From: JBJXHN01 sp046233135
GTDB taxonomy: Bacteria; Pseudomonadota; Alphaproteobacteria; Rhodospirillales; Rhodospirillaceae
Reading direction: 5' to 3'
DNA length: 64,000 nucleotides
Assembly (NCBI GenBank): GCA_046233135.1
Contig: JBJXHN010000006.1
Span: 489,292-553,291, forward strand
This document shows, one piece after another, positions 42,872 through 51,843 of the stretch. The notes under the pieces were generated by a model. It was not told where the DNA came from, searched no databases, and saw only the letters and a list, made by a program, of their open reading frames with translations. A program made the position numbers and the translations under genes. Each line of letters starts with the position of its first letter. Within the stretch, counting starts at the first letter, position 1.

Positions 42872-43780
42872 TCAGGCGCTGGCCCGCACCGGCAGGCTGG
42901 GAACGAACAGGTAGCCGCTGCTGCGGATGGTCTTGATGCGCGGGCTGCCGTCCGGTGCCGGACCCAGCTTGCGACGCACCCGGCTGATGTGGGTGTCAAT
43001 GCTGCGATCGAAGGCGCCCACCGCCCGGCCCAGAGCGCGCCGGCTGAGGGTTTCCTTGCTGACCACCATACCGGCATTTTCCACCAGGGTCTGAAGCACG
43101 GTGAACTCGGCGCCGGTCAGCACCAGTTCCTCGTCCCCCCGTTGGGCGGTGCGACTGGCCGGGCAGAGCATCAGGTCACCCTGGCAAAGCCAGATCCCGC
43201 CCTTTGCCGTGGAGTGCGCCGCAGAGGTGTTCACGGTCATCGGTTCCGCAGATGCGGTGCCGGTGGTGGCCGTCAACCCCGGCTGGGGGCCGGCGTGGAG
43301 ACCGGTGTGGGGAATGGTCAGATCGCCGGTTCCGTCTTCGGCATGCAGCGGACCCAGATCGTTGGCGTCGACCAATGCGGTGCCCGGAGCCTGGATCAGG
43401 CTGGCTCCACCGGCACCCCGGCGCAGAACGGCCCGCAGACGGGCGACCAGTTCACGGGGGCTGCAGGGTTTTTGCAGGTAATCATCAGCCCCCATTTCCA
43501 GGCCGACGATGCGGTCGGTGGTGCCGCCACGGCCGGACAGCATGAGCAAGGGAATGCTGTGGCGGGCGCGCACGTTGCGCAACACTTCCAGTCCGTCCAT
43601 TCCGGGCATCATGATGTCGAGGACGGCAGCATCGGGCATCGGGCCGCTCGGGTCTTCGATGGCGTCCAGGGCGGCATGGCCGTCATGGGCCACGTCCACG
43701 TCGAACCCATGGCCGGCCAGGTATTCAGCCAGCAGGGCGCAGAGATCCCGGTCGTCGTCGGCGATCAGAACGCGTGGCAT
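42872..43780 (-). CDS. OmpR-family response regulator with a long linker
   Basis: The 302-residue regulator has a receiver domain (about 1-120; DDD at 8-10, phospho-acceptor Asp in LDIMMPGMDG, conserved lysine in LQKPCSP) and a C-terminal OmpR winged helix (about 215-296; LTGAEFTVLQTLVEN, then FDRSIDTHISRVRRKLG). Between them is a poorly conserved glycine/threonine-rich stretch of about 70 residues (about 130-200), where CpxR-type regulators have only 10-20. It pairs with the sensor kinase gene downstream. GGAG precedes the ATG. Confidence 0.93.
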   Translation of the reverse strand: MPRVLIADDDRDLCALLAEYLAGHGFDVDVAHDGHAALDAIEDPSGPMPDAAVLDIMMPGMDGLEVLRNVRARHSIPLLMLSGRGGTTDRIVGLEMGADDYLQKPCSPRELVARLRAVLRRGAGGASLIQAPGTALVDANDLGPLHAEDGTGDLTIPHTGLHAGPQPGLTATTGTASAEPMTVNTSAAHSTAKGGIWLCQGDLMLCPASRTAQRGDEELVLTGAEFTVLQTLVENAGMVVSKETLSRRALGRAVGAFDRSIDTHISRVRRKLGPAPDGSPRIKTIRSSGYLFVPSLPVRASA

Positions 43781-44260
43781 AGTATTATCTCCGGTCCAGG
43801 GGCGAAACCTGCCTTTCAGAAGGGCGATTCCGCGATCTCATAAGGTGTCCAGCACAGCTAAAAATCTGTAAAACGGGTGGGCGCCGCCGCGCTGGGGTTG
43901 TTGGAAGTCACCGTCGAGTGGTGACCGCCTCTGACACCATTGATAGTCCGCTCCCGGGCAACCGGCTGTGATCCCTCGCACACTTCGTCACATTTTCGGC
44001 AAGTTGGGTGAAGGCCGCCATATTTTGAGCAGTCGCAAGGGACGACATCTCGCGGAGTCGCAAGCTGCGACTCGGGCTTTGAAGCCCATATCTTGACCTG
44101 CTACAGTGGGGGTGTCGAAACGCTCCTGACCGGGGCAGCCGACGGTTTATCGTTTCAGGACGGGGCGCCGGGACCAGGCGCCGATATTCCCTTTGGTCAA
44201 GGCGGCCGGCCCTCCCTGCGCATCCGCGCGCGGCCACCCATGATGAAGAGGCCTTTCTAG
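43781..44260. other. Divergent regulatory region before the PAS-FtsK operon
   Basis: These 480 bases lie between the two-component regulator (leftward) and the PAS gene (rightward). The right half has a good sigma-70 promoter (44079-44107) and a GC-rich leader of about 150 bases. A pair GAGTCGCAAGCTGCGACTC (44055-44073) is a strong hairpin just before the promoter. No gene is seen. Confidence 0.6.
44079..44107 (+). promoter_or_regulatory. Sigma-70 promoter of the PAS-FtsK-methyltransferase operon
   Basis: TTGAAG (44079-44084) and TACAGT (44102-44107) are 17 bases apart, 154 bases before the PAS start. The perfect hairpin GAGTCGCA/TGCGACTC at 44055-44073 directly upstream could be a protein site or a terminator for antisense transcripts. 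Confidence 0.7.
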
Positions 44261-44701
44261 GTGAGCATCCCCACTCCGATTCTCCGGCACCCCCAATTGA
44301 AGGCGCTGTATCAGCACTGGTGTTCGCTGGCGCCCGGCGGCGGCCTGCCCCAGGCCAGCGAGCTGGACCCGGCCGATCTGCGGCCCTGGCTGTCGAACCT
44401 GGTGGTGATCAAGGCCGATGGCGCGGGGGGATTCGTCTACGGCTATTACAGCCGGGACTACGCGGAAACCTTCGACGGCGACAAGGTCGGCCAGTCGGTG
44501 GACAGCCTGCCGCCCGAACAGGCGGCGATGCTGAAGCGGGAATACGAAATGGTCATCGCCGACCGGATGCCGGCAAGCCGGGTCTACACCGCCGATTTCG
44601 ACGGCGAGGAACAGACCTGGGAACGGCTGGTGCTGCCCTTCGACGGCGCCGGCGGTGGCGTGGAGAAGTTGATGGTTGCTGCCTATAGGTTGACCCCATG
44701 A
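44261..44701 (+). CDS. PAS-domain protein (PAS_5 family)
   Basis: The 146-residue protein is a single PAS-like domain of the PAS_5 family common in Rhodospirillales (LKALYQHWCSLAPGGGLPQA at the start, then ELDPADLRPWLSNLVVI and YGYYSRDYAETFDGD). There is no output domain. It probably senses a small molecule or signals through protein contact. The start is GTG at 44261. Its stop overlaps the ATG of the FtsK-like gene (ATGA at 44698), which suggests a working link with that motor or merely shared translation. Confidence 0.85.
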   Translation: MSIPTPILRHPQLKALYQHWCSLAPGGGLPQASELDPADLRPWLSNLVVIKADGAGGFVYGYYSRDYAETFDGDKVGQSVDSLPPEQAAMLKREYEMVIADRMPASRVYTADFDGEEQTWERLVLPFDGAGGGVEKLMVAAYRLTP

Positions 44702-47103
44702 GTGCCCAGAACCCCAGTTCCTCCCCCCAGGGCGAACCCGAGTCCGCTGCCCCCGTCGCCGGGGCGGAGGAGTTTAACCTGTGGTGCGCGATGAATGACC
44801 GCCCGTTCAGGCTGGCCCTGTCGCGCTGGCCGGACGGTGATGCGGAATGGTGCCTGGAAGTGGATGCCGGCACCGATCAGGCCGCCGTGATCTATGGTAC
44901 CAACACCGGGAACGAACGCATCGCCACCGCCGTCGCCTATGCCTTCGTCAGCGGCATGGAATGGGCCGAGACCCAGGCCGCCGAAGCCGCTGCCCTGGGC
45001 GAGGGTGAAGAGGGCGGGATCACCATGGAAAGCGCGGAAGCCTTCCGCACCCAGGGACCTGCGCCGGAAGCCCCGGTGTCGGAAGAAGAGCCGGTGGTGG
45101 TCTGGGACGGTGATGACGAGGAGGACTCCTTCGTCATTCCCGACGTGGACGTGCAGGACCCGCTGCTCTACGACGACGAGGAGGAAGAGGAGGACGCAGA
45201 CTTCGGCTATGCCCGTGACCCTGGGTCCTCTCATGACCGGACCACCCTGGCCGAACATCTGGGGCAGGTCGGATTGATGCCCGATGCCGCCCCCGAACCA
45301 CCCAGGATCGTTTCCGACCAGGCCGAGCCGGTTGAAGTCAACGAGGACGAAGTCGTCGACGAAGCAGACATGTATGACGAGGACGAAGCGGAAGACGGCT
45401 ACGGGTATGGCGATGGGGACGTCTGTGACAAGGACGACAGCGGAGAGGATGCCGGGGAGGAGGAGACGGAATGCGAACCGGAGGCCGAAACCGTATCCCG
45501 TCCGCTTGTGGTGCGTCCCGTTCCCGTGACCTATTCCCAGGAAGAACCCGAGCCCTCCGCCGATCCGTCGTACGCTCTGCCGTCGGTCATGTCGCTGTAC
45601 GGGCCGATTGAGAAAGAAGACAAGGACACCAACGAAAGCGCGCTGGCCGAACAGGCCAAGAAGCTGGAAACGGTGCTGCGCAACTTCCGGGTCCGGGGCG
45701 AGATCATGGAGGTTCACCCCGGTCCCTGCGTCACCCTGTTCGAACTGGAACCCGTGCCGGGCACGAAATCGTCGACGGTTATCAATCTGGCCGATGACAT
45801 CGCCCGGTCCATGAGCGCGATCACCGCCCGTATCGCCCTGGTGCCGGGGCGCAGCGTAATCGGGATCGAACTGCCCAACGACACCCGGGAAACGGTCTAT
45901 CTGAAGGAAATCCTCGCCTCTCCGGCTTATCTGGAAAGCAAGGCCCGCCTGCCGCTGGCGCTGGGCAAGAACATCGGCGGGGAACCGGTGGTGGTGGATC
46001 TGGCGCGCATGCCCCATCTGCTGATTGCCGGGACCACGGGGTCGGGCAAGTCGGTGGGGATCAATGCCATGATCCTGTCGCTGCTCTACAGCCTGAAGCC
46101 GGAGCAGTGCCGCCTGATCCTGGTTGACCCGAAGATGCTGGAGCTGTCGGTCTACGAGAACATTCCCCACCTGCTGACCCCGGTGGTGACTGATCCCAAC
46201 AAGGCCGTTGCCGCCCTGAAGTGGGTGGTGCGCGAGATGGAAAATCGGTACCGCGCCATGGCCCTGCTGGGGGTGCGTAATCTGGAAGGCTACAACACCC
46301 GGGTCGCCGAACTGGCCGAAAGCGGCGAGCAGGTGACCAGCAAGGTGCAGGTGGGCTTCGACAAGGAAAAGCGCGAGCCGATTTTCGAAGACCGCATCGT
46401 CACCCTGCAAACGCTTCCCTATATCGTGGTGGTGGTCGACGAAATGGCCGACCTCATGCTGGTGGCGGGCAAGGAGATCGAAACCCTGATCCAGCGTCTG
46501 GCCCAGATGGCCCGGGCGGCGGGGATCCACTTGATCATGGCCACCCAGCGGCCGTCGGTGGACGTGATCACCGGCACCATCAAGGCCAACTTCCCCACCC
46601 GCATCAGCTTCATGGTCACCAGCAAGATCGACAGCCGGACCATCCTGGGTGAATCCGGGGCGGAACAGCTCCTGGGCCAGGGCGACATGCTGTTCATGCA
46701 GGCCGGCGGCCGCATCAACCGCGTTCATGGTCCCTTCGTCTCCGACCGTGAGGTGGAAGACGTGGTGGCCCACCTGCGTACCCAGGGTCAGCCCGACTAC
46801 CTCTACTCGGTCACCGAAGAGGATGACGACGATGACGACGAAGGCTATGTGGGCGGCGACGACAGCGGCAGCGGGGGAGAGGACGGCGAAGAAGGCGATC
46901 TGTACAGTCAGGCCCTGGCGCTGATCCTGCGCGAAGGCAAGGCCAGCGTCAGCTTCGTCCAGCGCCATTTGCAGATCGGCTACAACCGCGCTGCCCGGCT
47001 GGTGGAACGGATGGAAGCCGAAGGGGTTGTCAGCGCACCCAACCATGTGGGCAAGCGCGATATCCTGGTTTCCGCCAAGTCCTATTTCGCCAACCGGGAA
47101 TGA
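44698..47103 (+). CDS. FtsK/SpoIIIE-type DNA translocase lacking the membrane domain
   Basis: The 801-residue protein has the full motor and adaptor parts but no transmembrane segment. Residues 1-110 form an unfamiliar domain, and residues 110-300 are a strongly acidic, repeat-poor linker. The FtsK alpha domain (about 318-395) and RecA-like beta domain (about 400-700) follow, with Walker A GTTGSGKS (K451, S452) and Walker B VVVVDEM (D581). A second acidic insert (about 705-735) precedes the gamma winged helix (about 738-800) that reads KOPS-like DNA. Normal FtsK has four or five N-terminal helices that hold it at the division septum. This is probably a second, soluble paralogue. It is coupled to genes on both sides by ATGA overlaps. 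Confidence 0.92.
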   Translation: MSAQNPSSSPQGEPESAAPVAGAEEFNLWCAMNDRPFRLALSRWPDGDAEWCLEVDAGTDQAAVIYGTNTGNERIATAVAYAFVSGMEWAETQAAEAAALGEGEEGGITMESAEAFRTQGPAPEAPVSEEEPVVVWDGDDEEDSFVIPDVDVQDPLLYDDEEEEEDADFGYARDPGSSHDRTTLAEHLGQVGLMPDAAPEPPRIVSDQAEPVEVNEDEVVDEADMYDEDEAEDGYGYGDGDVCDKDDSGEDAGEEETECEPEAETVSRPLVVRPVPVTYSQEEPEPSADPSYALPSVMSLYGPIEKEDKDTNESALAEQAKKLETVLRNFRVRGEIMEVHPGPCVTLFELEPVPGTKSSTVINLADDIARSMSAITARIALVPGRSVIGIELPNDTRETVYLKEILASPAYLESKARLPLALGKNIGGEPVVVDLARMPHLLIAGTTGSGKSVGINAMILSLLYSLKPEQCRLILVDPKMLELSVYENIPHLLTPVVTDPNKAVAALKWVVREMENRYRAMALLGVRNLEGYNTRVAELAESGEQVTSKVQVGFDKEKREPIFEDRIVTLQTLPYIVVVVDEMADLMLVAGKEIETLIQRLAQMARAAGIHLIMATQRPSVDVITGTIKANFPTRISFMVTSKIDSRTILGESGAEQLLGQGDMLFMQAGGRINRVHGPFVSDREVEDVVAHLRTQGQPDYLYSVTEEDDDDDDEGYVGGDDSGSGGEDGEEGDLYSQALALILREGKASVSFVQRHLQIGYNRAARLVERMEAEGVVSAPNHVGKRDILVSAKSYFANRE

Positions 47104-47924
47104 CGGTGGTGGAGGCCGGAGGGGAGGTTTTCGACTACTACGATCCGCGCGGCTTCAGTGCCCGGGCCTATGATGTTCTGCAAGACACGGCCGGGCACGA
47201 AAAGACAGGGGATGCGGACTTTTATGCCGGTCTGGCCCCGGCCGGCGGGCGGGTGCTGGATGTGGGGGCCGGAACCGGCCGTTTGTGCATCGATCTGGCG
47301 CGGCGGGGGTTCCTGACCGGCGGACTGGAGCCGGCGGCCAGTATGCTCGACCAAGCCCGGCGGAAGGTGGCCGGTCTGCCACCGGATGTGGCGGAGCGGA
47401 TCACGCTTTGGCAGGGCGATGTGCGGTCCTGGGATCCGCCGGATCGGTTTGATCTGGTGCTGTTCTCGTTTTTCTGCCTGCATCACCTTCCGACTCACGC
47501 TGATGTGGCGGTGGCCCTGCGCATGGCTCACGGGGCGCTTGTTCCCGGCGGGAAGGTTGCCGTTCATTGCATGGGAAGCGACGTGTCCCGGTGGGCCGTG
47601 CGCGAGGAGCTGGGCGTTGTGCGCATCAACATCCCCCAGCAGGGGATCGTGTTCGAGACGCGCTGTTGGTACCGGGGTGTCAAGCCGGGGGAGGGGGAAG
47701 GGGATCCGGGGAAGATGGTCTTCGACTTCGTTTTCTCAGTTTTCGACAAGTCGGAGCAGGTTCTGGAGCGAACCACCGACCGGCTGATCTATCGCCCCTA
47801 TGGTCCGCAGGACGTGGAAGCGGCCCTGACCGCTGCCGGGTTTACGATCGTGGACCGCCGCGACCGCTTTCCTGACGCCCCCGATGCGGCCGAAGGCCAG
47901 GCAATTCTTGTCGCCAGGCGGTAG
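47100..47924 (+). CDS. SAM-dependent methyltransferase
   Basis: The 274-residue protein has a class I methyltransferase fold: motif I VLDVGAGTGRLCIDLARRG, motif II near GLEPAASM and motif IV with DLVLFSFFCLHHLPTH. The C-terminal half (about 165-274) carries a FETRCWYRG segment typical of small-molecule methylases. Its substrate is unknown. The start overlaps the FtsK-like stop (ATGA at 47100), making it the third gene of a coupled operon. Confidence 0.88.
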   Translation: MTVVEAGGEVFDYYDPRGFSARAYDVLQDTAGHEKTGDADFYAGLAPAGGRVLDVGAGTGRLCIDLARRGFLTGGLEPAASMLDQARRKVAGLPPDVAERITLWQGDVRSWDPPDRFDLVLFSFFCLHHLPTHADVAVALRMAHGALVPGGKVAVHCMGSDVSRWAVREELGVVRINIPQQGIVFETRCWYRGVKPGEGEGDPGKMVFDFVFSVFDKSEQVLERTTDRLIYRPYGPQDVEAALTAAGFTIVDRRDRFPDAPDAAEGQAILVARR

Positions 47925-48077
47925 TTTTGCCCTGTCTCGCGGCAAAAATTGCCGAGGTGCGCTTCCTCCACCTCTCCATGATGGCGGGAAAAGGTAAACA
48001 AATCTCTTCTATCGTCCGGGTGGCGGCTCTCTTGCAGGGAGCGACGGCAACAGCCACCAACAGGCGGGGAAAGAGCC

Positions 48078-48641
48078 ATGGATGCGGAAAACCTGCAACA
48101 GCAACCGGTTTCGGGAGGAATCGACCTTTCCGGTGCGAAGCCGCTGGATATGTCGACGCTGCGGATCATCCAAGATGACGATATGGAGCGCTTCAGCATC
48201 CAGCGTTTCACCGAGCCGTCACCGGCGGAGCGGGCTGCGGCCTTGAAGGAGCAGAACGCAGCGCGTCAGAGCGCGGTGTTCTCGGTGAACGGCAAGCCGG
48301 TCGCCACGATCGGTGAAACAAGCGGCTCCATGTTCACGCTGACAGCTGATGCCATGATGGTGCCGTTCGAGGCCCGGGAGGCCTTCGGTAACGGCGAGAT
48401 GTCCCGTGACGCCTGGATCGATGCGGTTGAGAAAGGCTTGCGCGCCAAGTACGGTGCCAAGCTGACGGTCGGGCGGTTCGCAGACGGAGCGGGTCCCTCC
48501 TACGGCCAGGTCAACGACGCCATGTATCGCAACGGAAGCACCGACTGGGAGTCCCTGGCGGCTTCGCAGGGGGCATCCGGTAGCGGTCGGCCGGCGATGT
48601 CGCTTTCGGCGATGGTGCTGGAGGCCATGCAGGGCGCGTAA
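48078..48641 (+). CDS. Protein of unknown function
   Basis: The 187-residue soluble protein has a hydrophilic, probably disordered N-terminus (about 1-65), then a compact domain (about 70-150; VFSVNGKPVATIGETSGSMF, AWIDAVEKGLRAKYG) and a flexible tail. No signal peptide, cysteine or motif that I recognise is present. The spacing from the methyltransferase is 150 bases, so it probably has its own promoter. Confidence 0.68.
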   Translation: MDAENLQQQPVSGGIDLSGAKPLDMSTLRIIQDDDMERFSIQRFTEPSPAERAAALKEQNAARQSAVFSVNGKPVATIGETSGSMFTLTADAMMVPFEAREAFGNGEMSRDAWIDAVEKGLRAKYGAKLTVGRFADGAGPSYGQVNDAMYRNGSTDWESLAASQGASGSGRPAMSLSAMVLEAMQGA

Positions 48642-48811
48642 TGCATCAAACAACAGGCCCGTGTACTCCCCACCGACCCTTTTGACCGGGGCGGGGCAAG
48701 AGGGGCCGGTCCCATGTTCGTCCTTGGATGCGGGCGGGGAGGGTGTCATCCTTCCGCGCGACGCCGGTGGACCTGCCGGCGTTCCCCCTATGCGCAGCCG
48801 GGAGATGATCC

Positions 48812-49522
48812 ATGTCCGCTGACGTTCTTGCCCTCCGCCATGTGGCTTTCGAAGGACCGGGGCTGATTGCGCCCCTGGTAGCAGAGCGGGGAGGGGCGGT
48901 GCGGATCGTCGACGTCCCCGTTGCCGGACTGCCCGACGGGGATGCGCTGGATGCCGATCTTCTGGTGGTACTGGGCGGTCCTGTCGGAGCCTACGAGACC
49001 ACCGACTATCCTTTCCTTGCCGAAGAGCAGCGGCTGTTGGAGCGGCGCCTGGCAGCCGGCCGGCCGACTCTCGGGATCTGCCTGGGGGCGCAGTTGATGG
49101 CTCGGGCGCTGGGGGCCAGGGTCTATGGGGCGCCGGCCAAGGAAATCGGCTGGGCCCCCCTGACCCTGACCGAAGCCGGCCACGACTCCGTGCTGGCCCC
49201 TCTGGCCCAGGACGAGGGTGTGGTGCTGCATTGGCATGGCGACACCTTCGACCTGCCCGATGGCGCGGAGCGCTTGGCCTCCACCGCCCTTTGCCCGAAT
49301 CAGGCGTTTCGAATCGGTACCCATGCGCTGGCCCTGCAATTCCATCTGGAGGTGGAGGCGCGGGACCTGGAGGGCTGGTTTGTCGGTCACACCATGGAAA
49401 TCGCGCAGGCGCCAGGGGTGTCGGTGACCGGCCTGCGTGCCGACACGGCCCGGTATGGAGCCGGAACGGCGGACCGGGGGCGGGCGGTGCTGCGCCAGTG
49501 GTTCGACCAGATCGGTTTGTGA
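48812..49522 (+). CDS. Class I glutamine amidotransferase (GMP synthase-like)
   Basis: The 236-residue protein is a free-standing class I amidotransferase domain: the nucleophile cysteine in LGICLGAQLMA, the catalytic histidine in QFHLEVEAR and the glutamate two residues later. Such free enzymes release ammonia or act on gamma-glutamyl compounds, and are commonly annotated GMP-synthase-like. No partner synthetase is adjacent. It lies 31 bases before the next gene on the same strand. Confidence 0.92.
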   Translation: MSADVLALRHVAFEGPGLIAPLVAERGGAVRIVDVPVAGLPDGDALDADLLVVLGGPVGAYETTDYPFLAEEQRLLERRLAAGRPTLGICLGAQLMARALGARVYGAPAKEIGWAPLTLTEAGHDSVLAPLAQDEGVVLHWHGDTFDLPDGAERLASTALCPNQAFRIGTHALALQFHLEVEARDLEGWFVGHTMEIAQAPGVSVTGLRADTARYGAGTADRGRAVLRQWFDQIGL

Positions 49523-49553
49523 CCGGGACGGTGCTCCGGCATAGGAGGTGATC

Positions 49554-50882
49554 ATGCTGCCCTTCTGTTTCGTGCTGATGCCCTTCGGCAGCAAGATCGA
49601 TGAAGGGGGACGGCAGATCGATTTCGACCACGTCTATGGCGCGATTATCGAGCCCGCCATCCGGGCCGCCGGGATGGAGCCGGTCCGCGCCGATCGCGAG
49701 ACCGAGGGCGGGTTCATCCACAAACCCATGTTCGAGCGGCTGATGCTGTGCGACTACGCGGTTGCGGATCTGACCACGGCCAATGCGAATGTCTTCTATG
49801 AACTGGGCATCCGCCATGGCACCCGACCCCATAGTACCGTATTGGTTTTCGGTCAGGGATCGCGATTGCCCTTCGATGTCGCCCCGTTGCGCGGCTTGCC
49901 CTATCGCCTGGACACCAATGGCGCGCCGGAAGCCGCAGAGGCCGATCGGGATGCTCTGGCGGCGCGTCTGGCGGCCTGCCGCGAGCCGGTGGAGGACAGC
50001 CCGCTCTATCAGCTGATCGAGGAATGGCCCCGTCCCGATGTCGCCCGCCTCAAGACGGACCGTTTCCGCGAGTTGATCGCCTATTCCCGGGATATGAAAG
50101 ACCGTCTGGCCAGGGCGCGGACAGGCGGGGAAGATGCGGTGGCCGAGGTCGAAGCAGGGCTGATGCTTCAGGATACCGATCCGGCGATCCTGGTGGACCT
50201 GCTGCTGTCCTATCGGGCGGTCGAGGCCTTCGGCCGCATGGCCGATCTGGTGCCCCGCCTGCCGGAGCTCGTCGCGCGAACGGTTCTGGTGCAGGAGCAG
50301 TATGGTTTCGCGCTCAACCGCCTGGGCCGGAGGGATGATGCGGAACGGGTGCTCAGCCGGATTATCGATAACCACGGTCCCAGCAGCGAGACCAACGGCA
50401 TTCTCGGGCGAGTCTACAAGGACCGGTGGGACGAAGCACGCAAGGCCGGAAAGGCGGTCCTCGCCCGGGGCTATCTGAAGAAGGCGGTGGAAACCTATCT
50501 GGCGGGATTCGAAACCGACTGGCGGGATGCCTATCCGGGGATCAATGCGGTAGCCCTGATGGAGATGGACGATCCGGTGGATCCTCGTCAGCAGGATCTG
50601 GTGCCGGTGGTGCGCTATGCCGTCAAGCGGCGGTTGGCCGCGAAGACGCCCGACTATTGGGATCATGCCACGGAACTGGAACTGGCGGTGCTGGCCCGGG
50701 ACAGGGAAGCCGCCGGCCGGCTGCTGGCCGATGCCCTGGCGGCGGTGCGGGAGCCCTGGGAACCCAAGACCACCGCCCGCCAACTGGGCCTGATCTGCGA
50801 GGCCCGTCAAGCCAGGGGCGAAGACGCCGCCTGGATCACGGCGCTGGAACAGGCGCTGGTTCCCCCGACAGCGGAGCCGTGA
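49554..50882 (+). CDS. DUF4071 / TRAFs-binding-domain protein
   Basis: The 442-residue protein starts with FVLMPFGSK, and continues with DFDHVYGAIIEPAIRAAG, RADRETEGGFIHKPMFERLM and ADLTTANANVFYELGIRHG. This is a nucleotide-binding, deoxyribosyltransferase/TIR-like fold seen in conflict and signalling proteins. The rest (about 165-442) is a helical TPR-like solenoid, the region known in eukaryotic MAP3K5 (ASK1) kinases as the TRAFs-binding domain. Catalytic function is not established. The ATG at 49554 has AGGAGG just before it. Its last 47 bases overlap the 3' end of bioB on the other strand. Confidence 0.8.
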   Translation: MLPFCFVLMPFGSKIDEGGRQIDFDHVYGAIIEPAIRAAGMEPVRADRETEGGFIHKPMFERLMLCDYAVADLTTANANVFYELGIRHGTRPHSTVLVFGQGSRLPFDVAPLRGLPYRLDTNGAPEAAEADRDALAARLAACREPVEDSPLYQLIEEWPRPDVARLKTDRFRELIAYSRDMKDRLARARTGGEDAVAEVEAGLMLQDTDPAILVDLLLSYRAVEAFGRMADLVPRLPELVARTVLVQEQYGFALNRLGRRDDAERVLSRIIDNHGPSSETNGILGRVYKDRWDEARKAGKAVLARGYLKKAVETYLAGFETDWRDAYPGINAVALMEMDDPVDPRQQDLVPVVRYAVKRRLAAKTPDYWDHATELELAVLARDREAAGRLLADALAAVREPWEPKTTARQLGLICEARQARGEDAAWITALEQALVPPTAEP

Positions 50883-51843
50883 GGCAGGCCAGCAGGGCCG
50901 CATCCTCGTCGGCGTCCGCATTGGGGGTGGTCAGCAGAGACTCGCCGTAGAAGATGGAATTGGCCCCGGCCAGGAAGCACAGCGCCTGCGCTTCCCGGGA
51001 CAGCCGGGACCGTCCCGCCGACAGCCGCACCGTCGAGGCGGGCAGCACCAGGCGGGTGAGGGCGACCATGCGCAGGATCTCCAGCGGATCGACGGAGGGA
51101 CGATCGGCCAGCGGGGTGCCGCTGACGGGAACCAGGGCATTGATAGGCACGCTTTCCGGATGGGGAACGAAGCTGGCCAGGACTTGCAGCATTGCCGCCC
51201 GGTCCCGCGTGCTTTCCCCCATGCCCAGGATCCCGCCGCAGCAGATCTCGATTCCTGCCGCGCGGACCGTGCGCAGGGTGCGCAGCCGGTCATCGTAGGT
51301 GCGGGTGGAGATGATCTCGCCGTAGAAATCCGGCCCGGTGTCGAGGTTGTGGTTATAGGCGGTCAGTCCCGCTGCCGCCAGCCGCTCCGCCTGATGGGGC
51401 TGAAGCATGCCCAGGGTGACACAGGCTTCCATTCCCAGGGCGCGCACCCCTTCGACCATGCGCAGGACCGCGTCGAACTCCCGGCCGTCGACCACCTGCC
51501 GCCAGGCGGCCCCCATGCAGAACCGGTCGGCGCCGGCCGCCTTGGCCCGGGCGGCGAGAGTCAGCACCGCCTCCGGGTCCATCAGCTTTTCCCGGGGCAG
51601 GCCGGTGTCCTTGTGGTGGGCGGACTGGGGGCAATAGCCGCAGTCCTCCGGGCAGCCGCCGGTCTTGATCGACAGCAGCCCGGCCCGCTGCACCGCGCCG
51701 GAATCGTGAAGGGCGCGGTGCACCGCATTGGCCCGGCCCACCAGCTCCAGCAGTGGCAGGTCGTGCAGGGCGGTGATTTCCTCCACCGTCCAGTCATGGC
51801 GCAGGGCGGTATCGTCCCGGGGCACTGGTCGGCTTCGACTCAT
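50836..51843 (-). CDS. bioB: Biotin synthase
   Basis: The 335-residue radical-SAM enzyme inserts sulfur into dethiobiotin. The [4Fe-4S] motif CPEDCGYCPQSAHH is present, together with residues that hold the [2Fe-2S] auxiliary cluster (ACVTLGML, CCGGILGMGE) and the arginine in LSAGRSRL. Length is normal. The ATG overlaps the bioY stop (ATGA, 51840-51843). Only bioY and bioR accompany it; bioF, bioD and bioA are elsewhere. Expression should be limited by the BioR box at 52483 when biotin is plentiful. Confidence 0.97.
   Translation of the reverse strand: MSRSRPVPRDDTALRHDWTVEEITALHDLPLLELVGRANAVHRALHDSGAVQRAGLLSIKTGGCPEDCGYCPQSAHHKDTGLPREKLMDPEAVLTLAARAKAAGADRFCMGAAWRQVVDGREFDAVLRMVEGVRALGMEACVTLGMLQPHQAERLAAAGLTAYNHNLDTGPDFYGEIISTRTYDDRLRTLRTVRAAGIEICCGGILGMGESTRDRAAMLQVLASFVPHPESVPINALVPVSGTPLADRPSVDPLEILRMVALTRLVLPASTVRLSAGRSRLSREAQALCFLAGANSIFYGESLLTTPNADADEDAALLACLTAPLSGEPAPVPAP

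Noticed and set aside
44683..47046. Long open frame antisense to the FtsK-like gene
   Set aside because: It mirrors a strongly recognised gene, is histidine/glutamine rich as high-GC antisense frames are, and has no domain or ribosome site. Similar shadows oppose phaC, the hybrid kinase and the phytase-like gene.
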